From Chryseobacterium tagetis (lineage in GTDB: Bacteria; Bacteroidota; Bacteroidia; Flavobacteriales; Weeksellaceae), in assembly GCF_016735585.2 (NCBI RefSeq), contig NZ_JAERSE020000003.1, positions 800,190 through 864,189 on the forward strand: a stretch of DNA of 64,000 nt, written 5' to 3'. Below the pieces are notes generated by a model. That model made no database searches, had not been told where the DNA came from, and was given only the letters and a program-made list of their open reading frames with translations. The number at the start of each line of letters is the position of its first letter. Position 1 is the first letter of the stretch. Below are positions 35,831 to 43,399 of this stretch, piece by piece. The position numbers and the translations under genes were made by a program.

Positions 35831-38800
35831 TTATTTTAAAACAGTAGCACTCATCATTCCGATAACAACATCGTTGCTTACTGCTGTTAATTGTATTGAT
35901 TTTAATTCTTTGTTCGGATCAATTGGTAAATCCAGTAGGGTTGCAGCGCCACCTTCTACGGCACGGTCTGTAAATCCTTTAATCCCTGAATATTGGCGCA
36001 AACTTCCGCCTTTATATAATTCTCCTGTTTTCAGTTGAACTCTGTAAGGAATTTTGTCATCCGGAATTTCAAAAGCGAAATTATCATCAAACAAATCCTG
36101 CTCAATCGGCCACCAGTTCACTGGATTTTTCAGTTCTAATTCTGAAGTTGAACCATCAGCATATTGAACAGTAATTTTCCCATTAATAATTTGTGACTGC
36201 ATCGGATTCGTAGAACCTGTCATCAGAAAATAAATTTTCTTTCCTTTGCCCGAAACAGGGATTTCAACCGATTTAGGATAATTATCCCACTGACTTGTAA
36301 AGACAATATTTTTATCTGCATTATCGATCAGGAAAGGAATTTCTAAGAAATCAACTTTTCCGTTTTTTCTTTTATTCATCAATCCGTTATCATCGATTTG
36401 GGCCGTAATTAACGGATAACACCAGTTTCCGATTCCTTGCCACGGAAGTTGTAGAGTAGGAACGTTAAGCCTCGGTGAAAGGTATTTCTGATTAAAGATT
36501 TCAGTTACTTTTTCATTGTATTTCGAAGCTAATGAGATGGTATTGAATTCTCCTTTATTTTCAATTTCCCAATCTGTAATCTCAATATTTTGCTTAATAC
36601 CGTTGTATTCAAATTCTATGGAATTGGTTCCTTTACTTAAATAATTGGCAGGAATTTCAATGGATGTAATTTTATCTTTCTGAACAGAGAAAGTTTTGTT
36701 GAAGCCATTAACATTCAATTTTCCATTAATAGGATTTGAAGATCCTGATTGAATGGTAAGTTTTTTATTGATCCATTTAGTTTCCAGAGGAAAACGGATA
36801 TCCACATTCACAGGTTGCCACCAACTTGTTTTGTCCTGTTCTACCTGAACGAAAAATGTTCCTTTTCTTTCTTGTTGAATTAATTCAAATTGTGGACTGA
36901 CCACCCCGTCTTCTCCCTTTGGAGGGGAATTTTTAATTAATCCTTGAGGATCGTAAACCTGTTGGATTTTCTTTTTGGAATCTAAATTCAACTGAAGGTT
37001 TTCAGAAATATAATTGATATAATCAGTTTGCTCATTTTTTAATTCTTCCCCAGAATAGCTGATTTCAATATTAAATTCTTTCCCAGTTGGTGTTTTAAAT
37101 TGTATAAAAGGCTGTAAAATAGAATTTGGTTTTATTTTCCATTCTATTTTCTTCCCGTTTACTTTTACCGATTTTATATTGGAATGATTCACCGGAATCT
37201 GCATTTCTAAAGCAACCGGTTTTGAATAATTTGATTTGAAAAAATATTCTGCTTTTTTTGAATTTCGGTTAAATTTAAATTCCCAATCCGGAAGTTTTAA
37301 TGCTGCAAAATTCCAGTCTTTTGGAAAACCAGGTTTTATTTCAATGGTATTATCTAATAATTTAGGGTAAACTCCGAAAAGTCCCTCCGTTAAGGTTCTT
37401 GCAGCAACGCCAATCGGATCTGCAAAATCACGGTACAATTCTCCACGAAATGCATCGTAATGAGATAACTGATCAAAATTTCCCGGACTGATTCCATAAT
37501 ACATGCTTTCTACAAGGTTTCCCTTCCACAGTTTGTAAGCGTCTTCATTTCTTCCCGATTGCCAATATGCCAAAGCGGTTTGTAAGTTTTCAGCCAAAGC
37601 AACATTGTTAATCGACCAGTCATAAGGCTGCCAATTGGTGGTAGAAAGTGTGTAATAGTCTTTGTTTACAGCACCTTTCACTGTAACAGGAATCTTCGGA
37701 ATATGATTATTGATGTACTGTAAGTTTTGATAATCCTCAAATTCATTTAAAATATAGGCATCCGAGACATGATAAATCGACCAGATTCCGGGGATGTCAT
37801 GAACGGTCTGATTGCCCAAAGCGTCTTTATATTCAGCGAAATGTCCTTTGCTTTTAATCCAAAGCTGGGTTTTCATTGCATTTAAAATACTTTCTGCTTC
37901 TTTTTTATAAGGTTGGGGATTTTCACCTATAATTTTGGCCAGTTTTGCCATTTCACGGTTAGCTCTGTAATTATAAGCCGAAGTATGGGTAACTTTTCCC
38001 CCCGAATATTGTAGTGCGTCACTTGCCCAAATTGCCGCATAAGCATCATACAGGTCACCACGTTTGAAGTTTCGTTTTTCCCAGTTCATATGGCGAACCA
38101 TTGTGGACCACATTTTCTTTAGAAATTCAAGATCTCCGGTGTAATTGAAATGAGTGAACATCTGGTCGAAAAACACCAGATTCATATCATAGTGATGCGG
38201 TTTTGTATTATCGTTCGGATTTCTTGAAATATACCCGCTGGAAAATACAGAGTTTCCCATTTTCTCAGCATGTCGAGCCAAATGAAGATTCGTATCCATT
38301 TCCACAGGAGCTAAATCGGGCTGTAAAACCTGTGAATTGGCATAACTTTCAAAGTGTTCTTTTGCACGGTCGTGCCAACTGAGAACGTCTGCAACATAAG
38401 CGCCACGCCATGCATTTAATCGCATTCTCCACGCTACAGCACCGTGAAGATAAGTAGGACTTTCCCAAATTCCATCGGCTGCAACGGCTAGATTGGCTCC
38501 GAAGTTATTTAACTCTGCATCAGGTGTATTTAGCTGAATCTGATTGGTTAATGTTAACCGTGATTTTTCAGCTTCATTAAAAAGCGTTTTTAAGTCTTCA
38601 TCAGAAAAATTTTTATTGGATTTTCCTTTGGAGATTTGAATATAAACAGGTTGCTGTTGTGCTGAATAGGAAGCGTAAATAACTGGAGATTTGACTATTT
38701 TATTTTGAGTAAAAGCAGGAAGGTTTTCTAATGTTTCTGCATCGGTCATCTGCAAAAAAGGAACATTTGAAAAGTTCCCGTTTACCATTTGAGTTTCTTT

Positions 38801-39418
38801 TTTTTTGTTTAAATAATTCAACTGAAACTGGTTCTTTAATGCCTGAAACTGATTATTTGAACAATATTCTGGCAACAAATAAAATCCGGATTCCGGATCT
38901 GCTCCAATGTCTCCATTTCTGCTGAAAGTTGTACCGCTTGCTCCACCAAATACAGCATATATTTTTGCGGATGGGTCTACCGTTGATGTTTCCAGTTTTA
39001 CAACCAGACCTTCTTCCTTTGATTGTGCTAAAACGGTCAGTTTCAAGCTTCCGTTTCCTAAAATGGGATCTTTAATTTGATATAACATTGAACCGGGACG
39101 ATAACGCGTTTCAATTTTTTCTGCATTAATCAGTTTTTTAATAGAATTTCCTTTTTGGATAACAAACTGAAGATTTCCACCCATTCCGGGAAGATATAAT
39201 GCAAATTCCGGCAGATCTCCTGCTTCTACACGGGAAGCACGATTGTCACCATACAACGCACGGTTGAAACGGTATTTTCCGTTGACCAATAAAAAATCGC
39301 CCCTGTCTTCTTTGTAGTGCAGCTCGCGGTCATTATTCTGCCAATGTTTTGATTGGGAATAAGAAGATGAGAACGCCGATAGAACAATCAGTCCGGCGAA
39401 AAGGGTTGTTCTTCGCAT
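35831..39418 (-). CDS. Large secreted DUF4450/six-hairpin glycosidase-like protein
   Basis: The 1195-residue protein has a signal peptide (MRRTTLFAGLIVLSAFSSSYS). The N-terminal region (about 40-300) carries the DUF4450 pattern NGKYRFNRALYGDNRASRVE, EAGDLPEFALYLPGMGGNLQ. A helical (alpha/alpha)6 barrel follows (AVAADGIWESPTYLHGAVAW, FDQMFTHFNYTGDLEFLKKM, LSTTNWQPYDWSINNVALAE, FRGELYRDFADPIGVAARTL). The last ~450 residues are several beta-sandwich modules. DUF4450 proteins occur in Bacteroidota polysaccharide loci as putative glycosidases. Position between GH28 and the GH65-like gene (1 and 7 bp spacing) implies action on the same RG-I substrate. The reaction is not known to me. Confidence 0.75.
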   Translation of the reverse strand: MRRTTLFAGLIVLSAFSSSYSQSKHWQNNDRELHYKEDRGDFLLVNGKYRFNRALYGDNRASRVEAGDLPEFALYLPGMGGNLQFVIQKGNSIKKLINAEKIETRYRPGSMLYQIKDPILGNGSLKLTVLAQSKEEGLVVKLETSTVDPSAKIYAVFGGASGTTFSRNGDIGADPESGFYLLPEYCSNNQFQALKNQFQLNYLNKKKETQMVNGNFSNVPFLQMTDAETLENLPAFTQNKIVKSPVIYASYSAQQQPVYIQISKGKSNKNFSDEDLKTLFNEAEKSRLTLTNQIQLNTPDAELNNFGANLAVAADGIWESPTYLHGAVAWRMRLNAWRGAYVADVLSWHDRAKEHFESYANSQVLQPDLAPVEMDTNLHLARHAEKMGNSVFSSGYISRNPNDNTKPHHYDMNLVFFDQMFTHFNYTGDLEFLKKMWSTMVRHMNWEKRNFKRGDLYDAYAAIWASDALQYSGGKVTHTSAYNYRANREMAKLAKIIGENPQPYKKEAESILNAMKTQLWIKSKGHFAEYKDALGNQTVHDIPGIWSIYHVSDAYILNEFEDYQNLQYINNHIPKIPVTVKGAVNKDYYTLSTTNWQPYDWSINNVALAENLQTALAYWQSGRNEDAYKLWKGNLVESMYYGISPGNFDQLSHYDAFRGELYRDFADPIGVAARTLTEGLFGVYPKLLDNTIEIKPGFPKDWNFAALKLPDWEFKFNRNSKKAEYFFKSNYSKPVALEMQIPVNHSNIKSVKVNGKKIEWKIKPNSILQPFIQFKTPTGKEFNIEISYSGEELKNEQTDYINYISENLQLNLDSKKKIQQVYDPQGLIKNSPPKGEDGVVSPQFELIQQERKGTFFVQVEQDKTSWWQPVNVDIRFPLETKWINKKLTIQSGSSNPINGKLNVNGFNKTFSVQKDKITSIEIPANYLSKGTNSIEFEYNGIKQNIEITDWEIENKGEFNTISLASKYNEKVTEIFNQKYLSPRLNVPTLQLPWQGIGNWCYPLITAQIDDNGLMNKRKNGKVDFLEIPFLIDNADKNIVFTSQWDNYPKSVEIPVSGKGKKIYFLMTGSTNPMQSQIINGKITVQYADGSTSELELKNPVNWWPIEQDLFDDNFAFEIPDDKIPYRVQLKTGELYKGGSLRQYSGIKGFTDRAVEGGAATLLDLPIDPNKELKSIQLTAVSNDVVIGMMSATVLK

Positions 39419-39419
39419 G

Positions 39420-40823
39420 TTACGGTTTTAGCTCGGTTAAAGGTTTTCCGTTTACACTTACGTTTTTCAATGTAACATTTTTCAGATAATCTACCTTATA
39501 CGGTATTTCAATACCGTTCATTTTGGCATTTACCATGGTGAAATCGGTAACAGGTGAAGATTCGTAAGCATCAGAGAAAACAGCGTATTTTCCTCCTTTT
39601 TCAACGGTCAGGTTTTCAACCCAGATATTTCTGATGGTCGGAATATAGTTACCAGGTTTTTCATAATGCATATTGAAACGTACTGCGGCTTCTTTATAAG
39701 CACCCACTTTGGTATTGTAGAAAAATACATTTTCGATGATGCCGCCACGGCTGGAACTTGTTTTGATTCTTAAAGCCCTTTCAAGATTTTTACTGTCCAT
39801 GATATTGCCGGTGGCATAAATGTTTTTTGCACCACCTGCAATTTCACTTCCGATTACCACACCTCCGTGTCCGTCTTTCATCTCACAGTTTTCAATAATA
39901 TGATTTTCTGCCGGTCTTCCGATATCTCTTCCGTCTTCGTCTCTTCCAGATTTTATGGCAATACAGTCGTCTCCTGTGTCAAAATATGAATCTTTAATCC
40001 ACACATTTTTGCAGGCTTCAGGGTCAAAACCATCATTGTTTGGTCCGTGACTGATCACTTTTACTCTTTCAATCAATACATTTTCACAAAGAACAGGATT
40101 CAGATTCCACATCGGGGAATTTTTAACCAAAACATCTGCCATCCAGAAGTTTTTGCATCGGTAAGGCTGTACGAAATTCGGTCTTAGGTAATATCCGTCT
40201 CCAAAGATTCTTTCTCTTGCAGGTTTTCTCTGAGCCATGTATTCGTGAAGCTTTGCACGAGCCGGATTTTGTCTTCCCGGACGGGATTCGTTGTAACCGT
40301 ATTTTGTAGCTCCGCACCAAAACCACCAGTTGTCTAAATCTGCATTTCCGTCCAGTGTCCCTTCTCCGGTTACCGCGATATTTTCTTCTTCGTAAGCATA
40401 TATTAATGAAGAATAATTCATGCATTCCATTCCTTCCCAGCGTGTGAAAACAATAGGGTAGTCGTTGCTGTCCTGGCTGAATAAAATGGTTGACTCTTTA
40501 CTTACGTACAGGTTGACGTTGCTTTTTAAATAAATAGCTCCGGTTAGAAATATCCCTTTAGGAACGACCACTCTTCCTCCGCCTTCTGCGTTGCATTTTT
40601 CGATAGCTTTTTTAAAGGCTTCCGTATTTTTGGTTTTTCCGTCTCCAATAGCTCCAAAATCTGTAATGAGGTAATCTTTTTTTCTGAAATTGGGCTTTAC
40701 AATTTGCTTTTTAAGGGCTTCAATTTCCTTCAAAGGCTGTTGTGCTGAAGTCCATGGCCTGTATTGTGCCGAGATTGAAGCTGAGAATAGTGAAATTATA
40801 AAGACTAAGGCGTATTTTTTCAT
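39420..40823 (-). CDS. Secreted GH28 polygalacturonase/rhamnogalacturonan hydrolase with canonical active site
   Basis: The 467-residue beta-helix enzyme has a signal peptide (MKKYALVFIISLFSASISAQ). It keeps the GH28 signatures: NNDGFDPEAC (NTD-type Asp, about 262), DTGDDCIAIKSGRDEDGR (DD about 283), GHGGVVIGSE (His about 316) and RIKTSSSRGG (about 349). The GTLDGNADLDNWWFWCG motif and FGDGYYLRPNF match Bacteroidota exo-type pectin hydrolases. It hydrolyses alpha-1,4 galacturonic acid linkages or those of RG-I. It is the first gene of the 40823-33688 operon and lies behind a promoter with an overlapping palindrome operator, the clearest regulatory arrangement in the locus. Confidence 0.92.
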   Translation of the reverse strand: MKKYALVFIISLFSASISAQYRPWTSAQQPLKEIEALKKQIVKPNFRKKDYLITDFGAIGDGKTKNTEAFKKAIEKCNAEGGGRVVVPKGIFLTGAIYLKSNVNLYVSKESTILFSQDSNDYPIVFTRWEGMECMNYSSLIYAYEEENIAVTGEGTLDGNADLDNWWFWCGATKYGYNESRPGRQNPARAKLHEYMAQRKPARERIFGDGYYLRPNFVQPYRCKNFWMADVLVKNSPMWNLNPVLCENVLIERVKVISHGPNNDGFDPEACKNVWIKDSYFDTGDDCIAIKSGRDEDGRDIGRPAENHIIENCEMKDGHGGVVIGSEIAGGAKNIYATGNIMDSKNLERALRIKTSSSRGGIIENVFFYNTKVGAYKEAAVRFNMHYEKPGNYIPTIRNIWVENLTVEKGGKYAVFSDAYESSPVTDFTMVNAKMNGIEIPYKVDYLKNVTLKNVSVNGKPLTELKP

Positions 40824-40931
40824 AAAATAAGGTTTTAAAGAAGTTGGCTTCCAAGATTTTCCTTTATGTATCGCAATCTAAAATAATTGTACTTAAAAAT
40901 TATCCTGCACTGTCGGCATATTAATCAATTT

Positions 40932-40945
40932 TGTAATCGATTGCA
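40932..40945. promoter_or_regulatory. Candidate operator TGTAATCGATTGCA overlapping the GH28 operon start site
   Basis: One mismatch from TGCAATCGATTGCA. On the minus strand it begins 6 bp after the -7 box TATCTTTG, so it covers the expected transcription start; binding would block initiation. Confidence 0.68.
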
Positions 40946-40951
40946 TGGTTT

Positions 40952-40959
40952 CAAAGATA
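40952..40959 (-). promoter_or_regulatory. -7 promoter box TATCTTTG of the minus-strand GH28 operon
   Basis: A perfect match to the Bacteroidota TAnnTTTG element, with TTTC 20 bp upstream as a weak -33 element. The start site would be about 40945, giving a leader of roughly 120 bases. Confidence 0.6.
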
Positions 40960-41019
40960 AATTAAATACCGATAATGTTGAAATAAAGAGAAGTCTTCCT
41001 ATCTTTATTCTGTTTTAAA

Positions 41020-41382
41020 ATGGGTAATATGGTAGAGATTGCTTTAAAACGGGTATATGAAGAGGCTTCTCCGGAAGATGGGTACCGTATTTTGGTAGAC
41101 CGACTCTGGCCAAGAGGGCTTTCCAAAGAAAAAGCAGAAATAGATGAATGGAATCAGGATCTTGCCCCGTCTACGGAATTAAGACACTGGTTTCATCATG
41201 ATCCGGAGTTATGGAAAGAGTTTTCAGAAAAATATCTGCAGGAACTCCAAAGCAATGATGAGAGCGAAAAGTTCCTGCAACAGCATAAAAATCAGGAAAA
41301 GATCACACTGGTATACGCGGCAAAAGATGAAGAACACTGTCATCCTATCATCCTGAAACGTTATCTGGAATCTTTAAAATAG
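41020..41382 (+). CDS. DUF488 (YeaO-like) family protein
   Basis: The 120-residue cytoplasmic protein is recognised by LKRVYEEASPEDGYRILVDR followed by LWPRGLSKEKAEIDEW, LAPSTELRHWFHHDPELW and LVYAAKDEEHCHPIIL. DUF488 proteins are widespread with no established biochemical function. ATG 41020 is used; a second ATG three codons on is equally possible. It starts from the divergent region that holds the GH28 operon promoter. Its stop faces the convergent membrane-protein gene at 41384 with a 1-bp gap. No functional link to either neighbour is seen. Confidence 0.85.
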   Translation: MGNMVEIALKRVYEEASPEDGYRILVDRLWPRGLSKEKAEIDEWNQDLAPSTELRHWFHHDPELWKEFSEKYLQELQSNDESEKFLQQHKNQEKITLVYAAKDEEHCHPIILKRYLESLK

Positions 41383-41383
41383 C

Positions 41384-41629
41384 TTAGTCTCTCGTGAATG
41401 CAAAATAAATGACATACACCCAGCTTAATATACCGTGAATGATGGCCCACAAAATAGATTGGTTCCTGTCCCATGAAGCCACTACTGCAATTACAGATCC
41501 CAATCCGATTCCGCCTTGGGTAATGGTATTCGTTACCTGATTAGAATTTTCAGGAGTACTGGTAATTTGAGCGGATATAAGGGTGATGCAGAACAGCAGA
41601 AGTGCGAAACTCAGTATTTTTTTATTCAT
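41384..41629 (-). CDS. Small membrane protein with signal peptide, unknown function
   Basis: The start at 41629 gives an 81-residue protein opening with MNKKILSFALLLFCITLISA, a better start than the longer frame beginning at 41671. After a short polar linker (QITSTPENSNQVTNTITQGG) come two hydrophobic stretches, GIGLGSVIAVVASW and ILWAIIHGILSWVYVIYFAF, separated by DRNQS. The second half resembles short two-helix membrane proteins common in Bacteroidota. No function can be assigned. The gene is convergent with the DUF488 gene and upstream of the histone-like gene on the opposite strand. Confidence 0.65.
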   Translation of the reverse strand: MNKKILSFALLLFCITLISAQITSTPENSNQVTNTITQGGIGLGSVIAVVASWDRNQSILWAIIHGILSWVYVIYFAFTRD

Positions 41630-41783
41630 AGTGTCATTGTAAGAAGGCGTCAAAAGTAAATAAAAATTCAATGTCAGTCTATGTTTTGGATATTTTTTCT
41701 CAAATTTTCACTTTTTTTACCTGATTTTATGGATTAAATATTAATTTTTTTTAATCAGACTAGGCTAGATTCGCCTGAAAGCC

Positions 41784-41791
41784 TATATTTG
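41784..41791 (+). promoter_or_regulatory. -7 promoter box TATATTTG of the histone H1-like gene
   Basis: A perfect TAnnTTTG match 20 bp before the ATG at 41812. The leader would be only about 14 bases. No clear -33 TTG is seen. Confidence 0.55.
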
Positions 41792-41811
41792 CAGCCTAAA
41801 ATTTTAAATAC

Positions 41812-41988
41812 ATGAAAGAACTAATTGAAAAAATCAACGCGGAATTCGAAACTTTTACAACTGAAGCTAACCAACAAGCTGAGAAAGGAAACAAAGCAGC
41901 TGGTACAAGAGCTCGTAAAGCAGCTTTGGAATTGAGCAAATTGTTCAAAGACTTCAGAAAAGTTTCTGTTGAAGAATCAAAAAAATAA
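41812..41988 (+). CDS. Histone H1-like (Hc1-type) small basic protein
   Basis: This short gene encodes 58 residues and is too small for a 60-residue cutoff. It begins MKELIEKINAEFETFTTEAN, continues GNKAAGTRARKAALELSKLF and ends VSVEESKK. The pattern is the conserved Hc1/histone H1-like protein present as a small, strongly expressed gene in Flavobacteriia. It is presumed to bind DNA and help nucleoid packaging. Support comes from a -7 box 20 bp upstream, a perfect terminator 10 bp downstream and strong conservation in my memory of the family. Confidence 0.88.
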   Translation: MKELIEKINAEFETFTTEANQQAEKGNKAAGTRARKAALELSKLFKDFRKVSVEESKK

Positions 41989-41998
41989 AAATTTCTTT

Positions 41999-42024
41999 AC
42001 CGGCTTATTTCAGCCGGTTTTTTT
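41999..42024 (+). terminator. Terminator of the histone H1-like gene
   Basis: ACCGGCT pairs with AGCCGGT (41999-42005 with 42012-42018), followed by seven T residues in all. Confidence 0.9.
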
Positions 42025-42145
42025 ATGCCTTTCAGTGAACAGAGGAATGTTGAAATAAATACGAGATTAAAAAGAGAATATCAAAAAATATAATAATCCG
42101 ATTGAGCCTGATAAAGCGACACAATATGATTTGTAAAGAAAAAGG

Positions 42146-42172
42146 AGAGACTATTTTATAGTCTCTTTTTTA
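42146..42172 (+). terminator. Orphan terminator
   Basis: AGAGACTA pairs with TAGTCTCT (42146-42153 with 42159-42166) then TTTTT. No gene ends in front of it, so it may end a short untranslated transcript or be a backup terminator. Confidence 0.65.
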
Positions 42173-42565
42173 TAAAAAAATGCAATTGTATACCTTAAGG
42201 CTAAAGTTGGTCATTACCGGAGCTATATCTCCTGTTTTTTAATTTTTATCCATATGTGAACTGTGAAATAAAAAGAATATGAATTTTACTTCATTATTAA
42301 CTTTGTTGATTTTGCTATAAAGCATATCACTAAAGCGTTAATTAAATGATAAAGTAATTTCTGAAAAGCCCATAGGTAGAGGGTTTTATTAACAATAACT
42401 CGTATTTTTTCGAACACAAATCAAAAAAAAGAGAATTATTTATCAAATATTTAAAAAAATATTAAAAAAATAAACAAAAAAATAAAAAAAAACTCAATTA
42501 ATTTAATTTTTTTATTAAAAACGTAAGCTTTTATTCGTATATTTACTATACAAAAAAACTAAACC

Positions 42566-43216
42566 ATGATGAAGTCACGATTAACTATTTTTGATGAGCC
42601 GATGCTTTATACTGAAGGTTTATCAAAACTCCTGACTCAAAGCAACCTTTTTAGTACTGTTGATTTGTGTAATTCTTATGAAGCCCTTCAAGAAAATCTT
42701 CAGGACCAATCTCCCGAATTCTTAATGATTAGTTCCAATATGCTTAGGCTAACCGATCTTTATAAAAATGTAGAAAAAATTACTACGGAAAACAAAAATA
42801 TAAAGATCATTATCATAGGAAATAATTATGATATAATGGATATCAGGAAGCTTTTTAATAAAGGGATAAAAAGCTATCTTGATAAAAACAGCAGATATGA
42901 TGAGTTCTTAAAATCTATTCAGGCTTTATTATCCAATGAAATCTATATTTGTGATCATGCCAAAGAAAAAATGATCAACTTTTTGAACACAGACGAAAAA
43001 AAACAAAGATTTCACATGCAGGATCCTCTTACCAAACGTGAACTGGAAATATTAAAACTAATTTGTGACGGCTTAAGCAGCAAAGATATTTCTGAAAGAC
43101 TTTTCATAAGCATTAATACTGTAGAAACTCACCGCAAAAGAATTTTATTAAAACTAAATGTCAAAAATTCTGTAGGGGTAGTAAAATACGCCATTGAAAA
43201 TCATATTATAGACTAA
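42566..43216 (+). CDS. LuxR/NarL-type regulator with degenerate receiver domain (CsgD-like candidate)
   Basis: The 216-residue protein has an N-terminal receiver-like domain (1-125) and a C-terminal LuxR helix-turn-helix (LTKRELEILKLICDGLSSKD, ERLFISINTVETHRKRIL). The phosphoacceptor region reads EFLMISSNMLRL, with Ser where Asp is expected, and the conserved Thr/Ser site reads IIIIGNNY. The Lys in YLDK remains. It therefore probably does not work by Asp phosphorylation, like E. coli CsgD. It lies convergent to the curli operon (gap 184 bp), so control of curli is a reasonable inference. Starts at 42566 or 42569 are equivalent. Confidence 0.85.
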   Translation: MMKSRLTIFDEPMLYTEGLSKLLTQSNLFSTVDLCNSYEALQENLQDQSPEFLMISSNMLRLTDLYKNVEKITTENKNIKIIIIGNNYDIMDIRKLFNKGIKSYLDKNSRYDEFLKSIQALLSNEIYICDHAKEKMINFLNTDEKKQRFHMQDPLTKRELEILKLICDGLSSKDISERLFISINTVETHRKRILLKLNVKNSVGVVKYAIENHIID

Positions 43217-43235
43217 TAACCAACAAGTAGTATTC

Positions 43236-43277
43236 AAATAAACTCCGGATAAAATATATCCGGAGTTTATTTTTTAT
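43236..43277 (+). terminator. Terminator after the LuxR-type gene
   Basis: ATAAACTCCGGATA pairs perfectly with TATCCGGAGTTTAT (43238-43251 with 43257-43270), followed by TTTTTT. Confidence 0.92.
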
Positions 43278-43321
43278 AATTCGTCTTTATATGATAAGGA
43301 TTTTAAATGGTATGATAAAAT

Positions 43322-43351
43322 AAAAGCCCGGATCATAAAATCCGGACTTTT
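43322..43351 (-). terminator. Terminator of the curli operon
   Basis: On the minus strand AAAAGTCCGGAT pairs with ATCCGGGCTTTT (one T-G wobble), ending in T-rich sequence, 49 bp past the last gene. Confidence 0.82.
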
Positions 43352-43399
43352 ATTAAAGATCCGTTTTTTGTATCAGATCTTCCATACTATTTAAAAACT

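Larger units (their letters stand above)
41989..42565. other. 577-bp A-tract-rich spacer
   Basis: No gene is recognised. It has the histone gene terminator (41999), a second isolated terminator (42146) and, at 42421-42530, a dense series of A- and T-tracts likely to be intrinsically bent, directly upstream of the LuxR-type regulator. The interval 42028-42140 before the second terminator has no evident coding signal. Confidence 0.45.

Noticed and set aside
42421..42530. Poly-A-rich stretch as a replication or attachment site
   Set aside because: Only A/T tracts are visible, with no iterons, DnaA boxes or integrase; bent promoter DNA is the simpler reading.
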